Source: JANQIO01 sp965229625
GTDB taxonomy: Bacteria > Pseudomonadota > Gammaproteobacteria > Pseudomonadales > Halieaceae
Length of the DNA stretch: 64,000 nucleotides
Assembly: GCA_965229625.1 (NCBI GenBank)
Contig: CBDDJJ010000002.1
Coordinates: forward strand, 1,426,001-1,490,000
Direction: 5' to 3'
The translations under genes and the position numbers were made by a program. Below, piece after piece: positions 41,490 to 50,650 of the stretch. Position 1 is the first letter of the stretch. Every line of letters begins with the position of its first letter. The notes below the pieces were generated by a model. That model did no database searches and was not told the origin of the DNA. It worked only from the letters and a program-made list of their open reading frames with translations.

Positions 41490-42578
41490 ATGGCACGTAA
41501 ACGCAAGGCATCCACGTTCAACCTCAGCTTCCTGGACATCATGTCCTGCGGCTTTGGCGCGGTGGTGCTGGTCTTCCTGATCATCGACCATGCCATTGTC
41601 GCAGAGACCGAGGAGCTCAACGCCGACCTGATGTCCGAAGCCAACCTGCTTGAAGAAGAGGTGCTGGAGGGCAAGGAAGGGCTGGTGAAATTGCGCAACA
41701 CCCTCTCGAAGGTGGACTACGACATTGTGGAGGCGCAGGGCCTGGCGACTCGCATCAGCGAGGAAATCGAACAATACCAGGCCCAGGTGGAATCCCTGGA
41801 GCGGGACGGCTTCACGGACAGCAGCGAGATAGAGACCCTCAAGGCCGAAATCCAGCAACTGGAAGACGAGGTCAAGAAACTCAAGGCCGCCAGCGAGGAC
41901 ACCGGCGGTGTCAACGCTCGCACTTTTATCGGCGATGGCAACCGCCAGTACCTCACCGGTCTCAACCTGGGTGGCCGCAATATCATGATCCTGCTGGACA
42001 GTTCCGCGAGCATGCTCGCTGAGGAACTGGTCAACATTATTCGTCTCAGGAACATGCGTGAGCCTGTGAAGCGCGAAGCCATCAAGTGGCGGCGCGCGGT
42101 TGACACGGTGGACTGGCTCACCGCGCAGCTGCCGGTCAGCAGCCAGTACCAGGTTTACGCCTTCAACACCGAGGCCAACCCGGTACTGGTGGGCACCGAA
42201 GGCAGCTGGCTGGATGTCGGCGACCAGGAGCAGCTGGACTCCGTGGTCACCGCAGTGAACGAGCTGGTGCCCAGCGGGGGCACCAGCCTGGAAAACGCGT
42301 TCCAGACAGCAATCGAGATGACGCCTATGCCGGACAACATCTTCCTGATCACGGACGGGCTGCCGACCCAGGGCGCCACTGCGCCCAAGGGCAACACCAT
42401 CAACGGCCGCCAGCGCATGCGCCTGTTCGAGCGCGCGATTGGCATGCTGCCCGCCTCGATCCCGGTGAATGTGATCCTGGCGCCCATGGAGGGCGACCCG
42501 ATGGCCGCTTCAGCCTACTGGCAGCTGGCGCAGCGGACTTCAGGCTCCTTCCTGAGCCCGGCGGAGGACTGGCCATGA
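41490..42578 (+). CDS. VWA-domain protein with ExbD/TolR-like membrane helix (1)
   Basis: 362 residues. The N-terminus reads FNLSFLDIM then CGFGAVVLVFLII, in line with the TPFIDVMLVLLIIF helix of ExbD/TolR; Asp16 occupies the proton-carrying position. A coiled coil (residues 55-135) leads to a VWA domain with MIDAS DSSAS at 170-174 and a later TDGLPTQG loop. The ribosome site is AAGGGA. The topology puts the VWA domain in the periplasm. It overlaps the next gene by 4 bp. Confidence 0.8.
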   Translation: MARKRKASTFNLSFLDIMSCGFGAVVLVFLIIDHAIVAETEELNADLMSEANLLEEEVLEGKEGLVKLRNTLSKVDYDIVEAQGLATRISEEIEQYQAQVESLERDGFTDSSEIETLKAEIQQLEDEVKKLKAASEDTGGVNARTFIGDGNRQYLTGLNLGGRNIMILLDSSASMLAEELVNIIRLRNMREPVKREAIKWRRAVDTVDWLTAQLPVSSQYQVYAFNTEANPVLVGTEGSWLDVGDQEQLDSVVTAVNELVPSGGTSLENAFQTAIEMTPMPDNIFLITDGLPTQGATAPKGNTINGRQRMRLFERAIGMLPASIPVNVILAPMEGDPMAASAYWQLAQRTSGSFLSPAEDWP

Positions 42579-43576
42579 CGCGCAAGGAACGCCGCGCCAC
42601 TGAAGAATTCGGCCTGTCCTTCCTGGACGTGATCTGTTGTGGCTTCGGTGCAGTGATCCTGCTGCTGATGATCACCAAGACGGTGCAACCGCAGATTATC
42701 GAGGCGTCCGCCGTGAACCTGGAGGGGAAAATTGCCGTCCTGCAGGAACAGCTGTTTGAACTGCGCGGCGAAACTCACATTCTCAACCGTGACCTCAATG
42801 CCAAGCACGAACAGCTGTCAGAGAACGAAGAGCGTATCGCCGTCCTGCGCGGCCGCTTGGCAGCGGTGAAGTCCCAGCATGACGCACTGGCCGTGCAGAC
42901 CAATTCCAATGACATTATCGAGACCCAGCTCGCGGTGGCTCGCCAGGAGCTGAGTGAGGAAATGAAGCGCCTGCTGGGCCAGGAGTACAAGAGCAAGAAC
43001 AACCTGATCGGCGGCATTCCCGTCGACAGCGAGTACATCATCTTCGTGATCGATACTTCGGGCTCCATGTTCTCCTATAGCTGGGACCGCATGCTGCGGG
43101 AATTCGAAGCCACCCTCAGCATCTACCCCGAGGTGAAGGGCATCCAGGTCATGAATGACATGGGGCAGTACATGTTCACCCGCTACCGGGGGCAGTGGAT
43201 CCCGGATACGCCGGGGCGTCGCAAGGTCATCATGGACCGTTTGCGTACCTGGAACGTATTCAGTAATTCTTCACCGGTAGAGGGCATTACCCAGGCGATT
43301 CGAACCTTCTATGCGCCGGACAAGAAGATCAGCATCTACGTGTTCGGCGATGAGTTCACCGGGGATTCAATCCAGCAGGTTGTGACCACCGTAGACCGCA
43401 TAAACCGTGCCGACAATGAGGGCAACCGCCTGGTACGCATTCACGCCGTGGGCTTCCCGGTGCAATTTGCGAGACAGCGGCACTTACAGACCACTGGAAT
43501 CCGATTTGCTACGCTGATGAGAGAACTGACGCATCGGAATGGAGGGACCTTTGTCGGGCTCAACGACTTCCGTTAG
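42575..43576 (+). CDS. VWA-domain protein with ExbD/TolR-like membrane helix (2)
   Basis: 333 residues, a paralogue of the preceding gene. N-terminal helix GLSFLDVICCGFGAVILLLM with Asp18 at the conserved place, coiled coil to residue about 125, then a VWA domain with a full MIDAS motif DTSGS (160-164). With the previous protein it could form a heterodimer in the pentameric channel, as paired ExbD subunits do. The end of the gene overlaps the possible starts of the lipoprotein gene. Confidence 0.8.
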   Translation: MTRKERRATEEFGLSFLDVICCGFGAVILLLMITKTVQPQIIEASAVNLEGKIAVLQEQLFELRGETHILNRDLNAKHEQLSENEERIAVLRGRLAAVKSQHDALAVQTNSNDIIETQLAVARQELSEEMKRLLGQEYKSKNNLIGGIPVDSEYIIFVIDTSGSMFSYSWDRMLREFEATLSIYPEVKGIQVMNDMGQYMFTRYRGQWIPDTPGRRKVIMDRLRTWNVFSNSSPVEGITQAIRTFYAPDKKISIYVFGDEFTGDSIQQVVTTVDRINRADNEGNRLVRIHAVGFPVQFARQRHLQTTGIRFATLMRELTHRNGGTFVGLNDFR

Positions 43577-44276
43577 CGCTTTCTGCGCTGTATCCCGTAT
43601 TGGCCGTACGCTGCTCCTGATAGCGGCGGGGCTGCTGACCGCCTGCGCCAACCAGGTCGAGGTGAAGGGCCAGTTCCCCACACCGGTACTGGACAAGCTG
43701 CCGTTGAAGATTGGCGTCTACTACGACCCCGAGTTCCGCGCCCATGAGTTCTTCGACGAGGCCGACAGCCGCGAGGAAACCGACTGGATCGTGCGCACAG
43801 GCCAGGCGCAGGTGGAAATGTACAACACCTTGCTGCCGGGCATGTTCGAACAGGTGGTGATGCTGAATGAGCTGCCCCGGGGCGACCGGGTGGACACGGT
43901 CATCGATGAAGACCTGGACGCGGTCCTCGTACCCCATGTCCAGGAATTGCAGTACTCGATACCCAATCACACCAAGATCAATGTGTTTGAAATCTGGATG
44001 CGCTACCGCTATGAGCTCTACGCGCCAGACGGCGAACTGCTGGCCGAGTGGTCCATGACCTCCTACGGCAAGACACCCACCGCCTTCCTGCGGACCGCGG
44101 AGGCGGCGGTCAACCTGGCCGCCGTGGTGGCGCTGCGGGACGCCGGTGCCAACTTTGCAATGAATTTTGCGCGGGTCCCCGAGGTGCGCACCTGGATGGA
44201 TGAGCTGCAACAGGCAAAGTCCGGAACCACGGTGCCCGACCTGGGGGCGGCAAGCCCGGAGGAGGAAGCTCTATGA
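43539..44276 (+). CDS. Lipoprotein of unknown function (CsgG-like region)
   Basis: 245 residues from ATG 43539; TTG 43551 is also possible because GGAGGGA lies just ahead of it. Lipobox LLTAC follows a hydrophobic segment. The mature part has LPLKIGVYYDPEFRAHEF and DAVLVPHVQELQYSIP, then strands with YRYELYAPDGELLAEW, suggesting the TolB-N/CsgG type fold. Overlaps the previous gene and the next (ATGA). Outer-membrane lipoprotein of the complex by inference. Confidence 0.7.
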   Translation: MEGPLSGSTTSVSAFCAVSRIGRTLLLIAAGLLTACANQVEVKGQFPTPVLDKLPLKIGVYYDPEFRAHEFFDEADSREETDWIVRTGQAQVEMYNTLLPGMFEQVVMLNELPRGDRVDTVIDEDLDAVLVPHVQELQYSIPNHTKINVFEIWMRYRYELYAPDGELLAEWSMTSYGKTPTAFLRTAEAAVNLAAVVALRDAGANFAMNFARVPEVRTWMDELQQAKSGTTVPDLGAASPEEEAL

Positions 44277-44938
44277 CATCGAAAACCGCTTTACTGGTGC
44301 TGACCCTGGGTCTCCTGCAGGGCTGTGTGACCTCGACCGTGGACGAGGTGCTGTACCAGGGCCCGGAAGCACAGGACCTGGTGGGTGATGCCTCCATCGT
44401 GATCATGGGTCGGCGCCACGCCAGCGACTACGAAACCGAACCTGATTTTATCCAGTGCGTCGGCAAGCACATCCAGCGCCGTGACGGGACCATCACGGTC
44501 ATGTCGGAGCTGGAGTTCATGAACGAGATGTACCCCTGGTTTGAACCCCGCACCGCGCCGCTGCGTCCCGCTGATATCAAGCGCATGATGGACATACCAT
44601 CGGTACGCGACAAGCTGGACGAAATGAAAACCGAGTACATGGTGTGGATCGATGGTGAAACAGTTCGCACCGGCGGTGCTGGCTCCATGACCTGTGGTAT
44701 CGGCCCGGGCGGCGCCGGCTGCTTCGGCTTCGGCACCTGGGGCAACGACAGCAACTACGAGGCCACCATCTGGGACTTCACCGACCAGGAAGAAGTGGGG
44801 CGCATGAGCACCCAGGCCTCGGGCCAGTCCTACATGCCCGCCGTCGTGGTGCCGATTCCGATCATCGCGCCGGTCCAGGGGACCGCCTGCGACGGGCTGG
44901 GTGACCAGCTCCTGGAGTTCTTCAGTGCTGAATACTAA
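44273..44938 (+). CDS. Lipoprotein of unknown function with Gly-rich loop
   Basis: 221 residues. Lipobox LLQGC near residue 18. VIMGRRHASDYETE and YMVWIDGETV are strand-like; the central loop CGIGPGGAGCFGFGTW has two cysteines. I do not recognise the family with certainty. The start overlaps the preceding stop by 4 bp. Confidence 0.7.
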   Translation: MTSKTALLVLTLGLLQGCVTSTVDEVLYQGPEAQDLVGDASIVIMGRRHASDYETEPDFIQCVGKHIQRRDGTITVMSELEFMNEMYPWFEPRTAPLRPADIKRMMDIPSVRDKLDEMKTEYMVWIDGETVRTGGAGSMTCGIGPGGAGCFGFGTWGNDSNYEATIWDFTDQEEVGRMSTQASGQSYMPAVVVPIPIIAPVQGTACDGLGDQLLEFFSAEY

Positions 44939-46385
44939 GACTGCCGCTTTTCTCGCTGTCCCGGTCGCCATTGGGCTGTTAACCAGTGGCTGCGCCTCGA
45001 ACCCGGCCACCGGCGGCACGAATATCGTGCTGATGTCCGAGAGCCAGGAGATCAAGATCGGCCGTGAAGCCCATGAAGAGATGATGGAAGGCGGCGCCGC
45101 CTACCCGGACGAGGCCCTGCAGGACTATGTGGACCGCGTCGGCCAGCGGGTTGCGGCGACCAGCGATCGCCCGGATATCGAGTACACCTTCACGGTGATC
45201 AACAGCGAGCAGATCAACGCCTTTGCCCTGCCCGGCGGCTACATCTACATCAACCGTGGCCTGATGGTATACCTCGACAACGAAGAGGAACTGGCCGCCG
45301 TGCTGGCTCACGAGGTCGGCCACGTCACTGCCCGCCATGCGGTGCGCCAGAAAACCGCCACCACCACCAACAGTATCCTGTCACAGCTGGCCTGGATCAC
45401 CACCGGCAGCGCCGACCTGGCCCAGGCCTCCAACCTGTACGGCACCAGCCTGGTACGCGGCTACGGCCGCGAGATGGAACTGGAGGCCGATGGCGAGGGT
45501 GCGGAGTACCTGCACAATGCCGGCTACGACCCCAATGCCCTGCTCGATGTGATTGGCGTGCTCAAGGACCAGGAAGACTACCAGCGGGCCAGCGCCAAGG
45601 CCTCTGGCCGCCAGTTCCAGTCATACCACGGGCTGTACGCCACTCACCCCCGCAACGACAAACGCCTGCAGCAGGTGATTGCCACCGCGGCGGAGCTGGA
45701 ACAGCGCTACGACCTGGCACCGCCGGACACCCAGGAATGGCGCAAGGCCACCGAGGGCATGACCTACGGCGCGAGCAGCGCGCCGGCCGAGCGTGAGGAC
45801 AACCGCTACTACCACAACAAGCTGGGTTTCACCTTCGTGGTGCCGGAAGGCTGGAGCGTGCAGCGCGGCAGCCGGTCCATCACCACCAGCGCCGACGACG
45901 GTAGCGGCAAGATCACACTGACGCTGCAGCGCTACGAAAAGGGCAGCACGCCCAGCGTATTCCTGTCAGACAAGATGAATGCACCCGACCTGATGCAGAG
46001 TGAGCCGCTGGTGCTGGATGGGCTGACCGGACATACCGGGGTGGCACCTTACGACAGCGGCAACCGGCGCCTGGCCATGGCCTATCGCGGCAGCCTGGCC
46101 TACCTGTTTGAAGGCGAATCCACCGGTGGCGAGTTCACCGCGCTGGACAGTGATTTCATGACGGTGATCCAGAGTTTCCGACCCATAAAGCCCACCGAGC
46201 GCGAGCCCGAGAATCGCCAGACCATGGTCTGGATCCAGGCCCAGCCCGGCGACACCATGGCCAGTATCGCCCGTGGCGTGCGCATCCCGGATGCGGAAAA
46301 CCAGCTGCGGTTGATGAACGGCTATTATCCCAAGGGTGAGCCCCGCGCCGGGGACTGGATCAAGACGGTGAAGACGGAGCGCTAG
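44925..46385 (+). CDS. M48-family metalloprotease lipoprotein
   Basis: 486 residues. GTG 44925 gives a lipoprotein signal with lipobox LTSGC; in-frame ATG 44901 would add eight residues within the preceding gene. Zinc motif HEVGH (residues 129-133) and downstream ligand region EMELEADGEGAEYL. The C-terminus (AQPGDTMASIARGV...NGYYPKGEPRAGD) is LysM-like. Related periplasmic proteases (BepA, LoiP) act in outer-membrane quality control. It may maintain the complex encoded upstream. Last gene of the operon. Confidence 0.85.
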   Translation: MLNTKTAAFLAVPVAIGLLTSGCASNPATGGTNIVLMSESQEIKIGREAHEEMMEGGAAYPDEALQDYVDRVGQRVAATSDRPDIEYTFTVINSEQINAFALPGGYIYINRGLMVYLDNEEELAAVLAHEVGHVTARHAVRQKTATTTNSILSQLAWITTGSADLAQASNLYGTSLVRGYGREMELEADGEGAEYLHNAGYDPNALLDVIGVLKDQEDYQRASAKASGRQFQSYHGLYATHPRNDKRLQQVIATAAELEQRYDLAPPDTQEWRKATEGMTYGASSAPAEREDNRYYHNKLGFTFVVPEGWSVQRGSRSITTSADDGSGKITLTLQRYEKGSTPSVFLSDKMNAPDLMQSEPLVLDGLTGHTGVAPYDSGNRRLAMAYRGSLAYLFEGESTGGEFTALDSDFMTVIQSFRPIKPTEREPENRQTMVWIQAQPGDTMASIARGVRIPDAENQLRLMNGYYPKGEPRAGDWIKTVKTER

Positions 46386-46698
46386 CCGCCGTAACCGCCT
46401 GCACCAGCACCCAGGGCGCTACTACGACGGCCCACACCTCGGGGTTACTCTCGTACCAGGCGGCGGCGACCTCGTCGCTGATGCCGGCGACCTGGCCGTC
46501 GGCAATCCAGGCCTCGAACCGGGCCTTGTTGTCGCGCCGCAACTGAATCGCCACTTCGACCAGATCCATGTCTTCCTGCACCAGAACCACCGCACCGCGG
46601 GCGTAGTGAGGCTGCAGATCGTGCCAGGCGATACGGGCGGTCTGGCTATGGAACTCGGCACGCAGCGCCTCGTCGGGATCAGTCACCGCGTTGTTCAA
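46360..46698 (-). CDS. DUF2288 family protein
   Basis: 112 residues, with LRAEFHSQTARIAWHDLQPH and VVVAPWVLVQ, the DUF2288 pattern. Cytoplasmic. Coupled to the MBL gene by a 4-bp overlap (ATGA). The 3' end overlaps the M48 gene by 26 bp on the opposite strand. Confidence 0.8.
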   Translation of the reverse strand: MNNAVTDPDEALRAEFHSQTARIAWHDLQPHYARGAVVLVQEDMDLVEVAIQLRRDNKARFEAWIADGQVAGISDEVAAAWYESNPEVWAVVVAPWVLVQAVTAASAPSSPS

Positions 46699-47345
46699 CC
46701 GTAATTCTCGTCGGCAACAAAGGGGTTGGTTGCGCGCTCGTGCCCGAAGTTCGAGGTAGGGCCGTGGCCGGGGATGAACGTGATGTCATCCCCCAGCGGG
46801 AACAGCTTGTCGCGGATCGAACTCACCAGGTCTGCGTGGTTGCCGCGTGGAAAGTCGGTGCGGCCGATCGATCCCTGGAACAGCACGTCTCCCACCCAGG
46901 CCAGGCGCTGGCCCTGGTGCAGGAATACCACGTGCCCCGGTGTATGGCCCGGACAGTGGAAGACTTGCAGGGTCTGTTCACCCACGCTGACCGTATCCCC
47001 CTCTTCCAGCCAGCGATCCGGGACAAACGCCGGCGCCTCGGGCATGCCCGCCATGCGACACCACTCGGGTAGCTTGTCGATCCAGAAGGCATCACCTTCG
47101 GCCGGGCCTTCAATCGGGATTGACAGCGATTCCCGCAGCTCCGAGGACGCCGCGCAGTGGTCCATATGCCCATGGGTCAGCAGGATCTTCTCCACCGTGG
47201 CATCGAGCTGTTCGACGGCTGCCAGGATCTGCACGATGTCACCGCCGGGATCGACAATGGCAGCGCGCCCGCTGGCTTCGCATTTGAGCACGCTGCAGTT
47301 CTGCTGGTAGGGCGTGACCGGGACAATGGCGACTTTGATTGACAT
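46695..47345 (-). CDS. Metallo-beta-lactamase-fold hydrolase, glyoxalase II-like
   Basis: 216 residues. Metal motif THGHMDHC, then the HCPGHTPGH, WVGDVLF and FIPGHGP blocks of the glyoxalase II/ETHE1-like family. The frame stays open far upstream to 48455, but ATG 47345 begins the family N-terminus (MSIKVAIVPVTPYQQNC). Single domain without the substrate-binding helices of true GloB, so the substrate is unassigned. Confidence 0.88.
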   Translation of the reverse strand: MSIKVAIVPVTPYQQNCSVLKCEASGRAAIVDPGGDIVQILAAVEQLDATVEKILLTHGHMDHCAASSELRESLSIPIEGPAEGDAFWIDKLPEWCRMAGMPEAPAFVPDRWLEEGDTVSVGEQTLQVFHCPGHTPGHVVFLHQGQRLAWVGDVLFQGSIGRTDFPRGNHADLVSSIRDKLFPLGDDITFIPGHGPTSNFGHERATNPFVADENYG

Positions 47346-47453
47346 GCTGGGAACCGTGGATTTGAGGGCGGCAAAGCATAGCACAGGCACCCCACGGTTG
47401 ATGCTGCTAAGCTTGCCGCCTGATACCTGTCCAAGCACATCCAGAGAGTTCTC

Positions 47454-48269
47454 ATGATCAAGATACCGACGCTGACCGACGCCACCCTGGAACTGGAAAA
47501 CCGCGTGGCCACGCTGACCTTCCAGCGAGATGACGTGCGCAACGCGCTCACCGGTACCAGCCTGGTGGACGACATCGTCCAGACCGTGGCCTGGGCCAAC
47601 CTCAATCGCGAGGTTTCGGCGCTGATCATAACCGGCGCCGGCAAGGCCTTTTCTTCCGGCGGCAATGTCAAGGAGATGCGCGACCAGTCCGGCATGTTCG
47701 GCGGCGCGGCGGCAGAAATCCAGGAGCAGTACCGGATGGGAATTCAGCGCATCCCATTGGCAATGCATGATATCGAGGTGCCCACCATCGCTGCCATCAA
47801 CGGGGCAGCGATTGGTGCCGGCTTCGACCTGTGCAATATGTGCGACATCCGCATTGGCTGCCCCAACACCCTGCTGGGCGAAACCTTTATCAATCTCGGG
47901 ATCATCCCCGGGGACGGCGGCGCCTGGTTCCTGCAGCGCGTTGCAGGCTATCAGCGCGCCGCCGAACTCACCCTCACAGGGCGGCTGGTCCAGGCCCAGG
48001 AAGCCCTCGAATACAACATTCTCATGGAGGTGGTGGAGGCGGGTGAACTGCTGCCGCGGGCGCAGGCTATTGCCGCCGAGATCGCCGCCAAGCCGCCTCG
48101 CGGTGTGCGCATGACCAAGCGATTGCTGAAAGCCGCGCAGCGGATGGAGCTCAAGGACTTGCTGGATATGAGTGCCAGCCTGCAGGCGATCAGCCACCAG
48201 ATGGACGACCACCGCGAGGCGGTATCGGCTTTTCTCGACAAGCGCGACCCCCGTTTCAAAGGTGACTGA
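47454..48269 (+). CDS. Enoyl-CoA hydratase/isomerase family protein
   Basis: 271 residues, crotonase fold. ITGAGKAFSSGGNVKEM and NGAAIGAGFDLCNMCDIRI form the oxyanion hole regions; FINLGIIPGDGGAWFLQR carries the region of the catalytic glutamate. The exact residue pair decides between hydratase and isomerase and is not clear to me. Followed by the convergent MOSC gene. Confidence 0.88.
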   Translation: MIKIPTLTDATLELENRVATLTFQRDDVRNALTGTSLVDDIVQTVAWANLNREVSALIITGAGKAFSSGGNVKEMRDQSGMFGGAAAEIQEQYRMGIQRIPLAMHDIEVPTIAAINGAAIGAGFDLCNMCDIRIGCPNTLLGETFINLGIIPGDGGAWFLQRVAGYQRAAELTLTGRLVQAQEALEYNILMEVVEAGELLPRAQAIAAEIAAKPPRGVRMTKRLLKAAQRMELKDLLDMSASLQAISHQMDDHREAVSAFLDKRDPRFKGD

Positions 48270-48283
48270 TTGCGCCGCCGGCG

Positions 48284-49087
48284 CTAGTCCAGCACCTCGA
48301 CAGTGTCTCCTGTCGACAGGGTGCCCACCTCCGCATACAGCAGATTCTGGCCGAAGTAGACCTGCCTGTCCTCGCCGCGCCGGTAGCTGGCCAGGGCGCG
48401 GAGGATTTCCGGGTGTTTTTCGCCCGTGCGCTGATCCAGGGACGGCACCGCGCAACGGGCACAGGGTTTGGCGACCTGGAATTCCACCGGTCCGATCCGG
48501 ATACGCCGCCAGCCGTCCTCTGCGTGCGGCTCGCAGCCTTCCACCACCAGGTTGGGCCGGAAGCGATCCAGCGCCACTGGCTGCGTGAGGCGGCTGTTGA
48601 GTTCGTCCAGCGCGCTGGCGGATATCAGCAGCAGGGGAAAGCCATCGGCAAAGCTGACCGTTTCACCCCGGCGGGCGAAGCCCGGGTCTACCCGGCGCTC
48701 GCAATCATCGCCCATGTAGACCAGGCGCAGCGGGCGACCGAATACCCGCTCAAGCCAGGTCGACACCGCGGCACCGGCATCCCTCGCGGTGACCCGGTCA
48801 TCCCAGATATCCACATCCAGCAACGGCATGCTCTCCGGCGTTGCCACATCAATCTGTTCTGCCCCGAGAGAGAGGCGTAATCCGCCAGCCAGGGGCGCCA
48901 CGCCCAACTGCGTCATTTCCGCAGATTCGCGTTGCGAAACAAATCGCCCGCTCTCATCGACCAGCATCCAGCGCCGATCCCCGCGGGGCCCGAATCGGTC
49001 GAGTTCAACGCTGTCCAGGTCGATGCCACGAGCGGATTTCAGGGGATATAGATGGATTGATTTGAGGCGATACACGACCGATCTCAC
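48284..49087 (-). CDS. MOSC-domain protein (YcbX-like)
   Basis: 267 residues. N-terminal beta-barrel MOSC_N (IHLYPLKSARGIDLDSVELD) and C-terminal MOSC domain with FRPNLVVEG and the cysteine KPCARCAVP. YcbX-type proteins use molybdenum cofactor to reduce N-hydroxylated compounds; the conserved cysteine is the Mo ligand. No 2Fe-2S ferredoxin domain is fused here. Confidence 0.85.
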   Translation of the reverse strand: MRSVVYRLKSIHLYPLKSARGIDLDSVELDRFGPRGDRRWMLVDESGRFVSQRESAEMTQLGVAPLAGGLRLSLGAEQIDVATPESMPLLDVDIWDDRVTARDAGAAVSTWLERVFGRPLRLVYMGDDCERRVDPGFARRGETVSFADGFPLLLISASALDELNSRLTQPVALDRFRPNLVVEGCEPHAEDGWRRIRIGPVEFQVAKPCARCAVPSLDQRTGEKHPEILRALASYRRGEDRQVYFGQNLLYAEVGTLSTGDTVEVLD

Positions 49088-49158
49088 GAAATGACAATGA
49101 AAGCCCGTCGGGCCGGCGAGAATAAACTATAGTGGCTTTGAGAGAACAGGGTCTAGTA

Positions 49159-50565
49159 ATGCATCCATACCACCGCAGGGATTTCCTGAAAATGGCGGTG
49201 GCGACCGGCAGCCTTGGCCTGCTGGGTCCGCAAACCGCTCAGTCCGCGCTTGGCGCCGATTACGACGTGGTGATCATCGGTGCCGGCGTCGCCGGCATGA
49301 CCGCCGCCAGACTGTTGAGCCAGGCCGGACCCGGCCTCAAGGTAATTGTGCTGGAAGCGCGGGATCGCGTCGGCGGCCGCCTGCTCACCCTGCGTGACAA
49401 CGACGGCCTCCTGCCCAGCCACGGCATCGAGGTGGGCGCCCAGTTGATCCACGGCAGCCAGGCACCGACCTGGGAACTGATCAAACGCTACGATATTGCG
49501 ACCCGGTCACGCCATGCTACCGGCGAACCGAAATTCAGGTTGCTGGATAACAGCCAGGCCGACTGGGAGCGGCTGGAAATCCTGCAGGATGAGGCACGTG
49601 AGGCATTGGCCATGGAGATCGGCCCCGACGTGTCATACCAGACCTTCATTGAGACACTGACCGGGGACCCTCGGGAAAGGGAGATGCTCTACTCGGACGC
49701 GCTGAGCTGGTCCGCAGAGCCCGACCGCATCAGCGCCCGGGCCGTGATCAAGGACGGCGAGCTGTGGAGTGACTGGCACGACGAGGACTTCCAGGTGATC
49801 GGCGGCTACAGCACGCTGGCGGAGCGGATGGCTGCTGAGATCGAGGGCAGGATACAGCTGCAGAGCGTGGTTACTGACATATTCTATCGACCCGGGTTGG
49901 CGGGCATCCGTTACAAGTACCGGGGTACCACGACCGCCATGACTTGCCGGCAATTGATCCTGACACTGCCCATCGGCGTGCTCAAGAGCGGCGCGGTAGC
50001 GATTGACCCGGAAATCCCGGACGTCACCCAGCGCGCTATCGACAGCCTGGAGATGGGCCAGGCCGTGGTGGTACCGATGCTGTTCACAGAGCCATTCTGG
50101 GGCGCCGAGTCCGTTCCAGGCACCTGGGGCGATCTCGCAGACCGGGTCAGCTTCAACTTTCCGCATGCTGCCGACAGCGGCACCCACGCCATCCAGGGCT
50201 GGTTCACCGGGTCTGCCGCCCAGGAGCTCAGCGACCTGGGGCCGGAAGCCGGCATCGCCCGAGTGCTGCAATGGCTGGAGCAGGCCAGCGGCCAGCGAGA
50301 CCTGGCGAGCAAGCTGAACTGGCATCATTTCATGGACTGGGTCACCGACCCCTACACCCTTGGTTCCTACTCCATCACCCGTCCAGGCGGACACGGGCGT
50401 CGCCGGGTATTGGCGCAACCGGTCGACAACACGCTCTATTTCGCCGGCGAAGCCACGGCGCCGCCGCCGCACTACCAGACGGTGCACGGCGCATATCTCA
50501 CTGGCAAACGGGTGGCAGAACAGGTGGCGGCTACCCTGCGCGTCGGAGGCGCCAGACCGGGCTAG
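49159..50565 (+). CDS. Tat-exported flavin amine oxidase family protein
   Basis: 468 residues from ATG 49159. The N-terminus has a twin-arginine motif (RRDFLKM) and a hydrophobic stretch, so it is probably exported folded with FAD. The dinucleotide-binding GAGVAGMTAARLL and VGGRLLTLRDN follow, and the C-terminal FAGEATAPPPHYQTVHGAY completes the amine oxidase pattern. Natural substrate unknown. Transcribed away from the MOSC gene. Confidence 0.85.
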   Translation: MHPYHRRDFLKMAVATGSLGLLGPQTAQSALGADYDVVIIGAGVAGMTAARLLSQAGPGLKVIVLEARDRVGGRLLTLRDNDGLLPSHGIEVGAQLIHGSQAPTWELIKRYDIATRSRHATGEPKFRLLDNSQADWERLEILQDEAREALAMEIGPDVSYQTFIETLTGDPREREMLYSDALSWSAEPDRISARAVIKDGELWSDWHDEDFQVIGGYSTLAERMAAEIEGRIQLQSVVTDIFYRPGLAGIRYKYRGTTTAMTCRQLILTLPIGVLKSGAVAIDPEIPDVTQRAIDSLEMGQAVVVPMLFTEPFWGAESVPGTWGDLADRVSFNFPHAADSGTHAIQGWFTGSAAQELSDLGPEAGIARVLQWLEQASGQRDLASKLNWHHFMDWVTDPYTLGSYSITRPGGHGRRRVLAQPVDNTLYFAGEATAPPPHYQTVHGAYLTGKRVAEQVAATLRVGGARPG

Positions 50566-50650
50566 CCGCTTCCAGCGGGGCTGCTTGGTACCTCACAGGA
50601 GTTCCAGGGGCTTTTTATACGTCCTATCCGTACTATCCGCCCTGTCTGAC

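Noticed and set aside
39440..43576. Zorya anti-phage system
   Set aside because: An ExbB-type channel is present, but no ZorB-like OmpA-domain protein and no ZorC/D helicase or nuclease.
46695..48455. 586-codon version of the MBL gene
   Set aside because: The extra N-terminus is antisense to the enoyl-CoA hydratase gene; the true start is ATG 47345.
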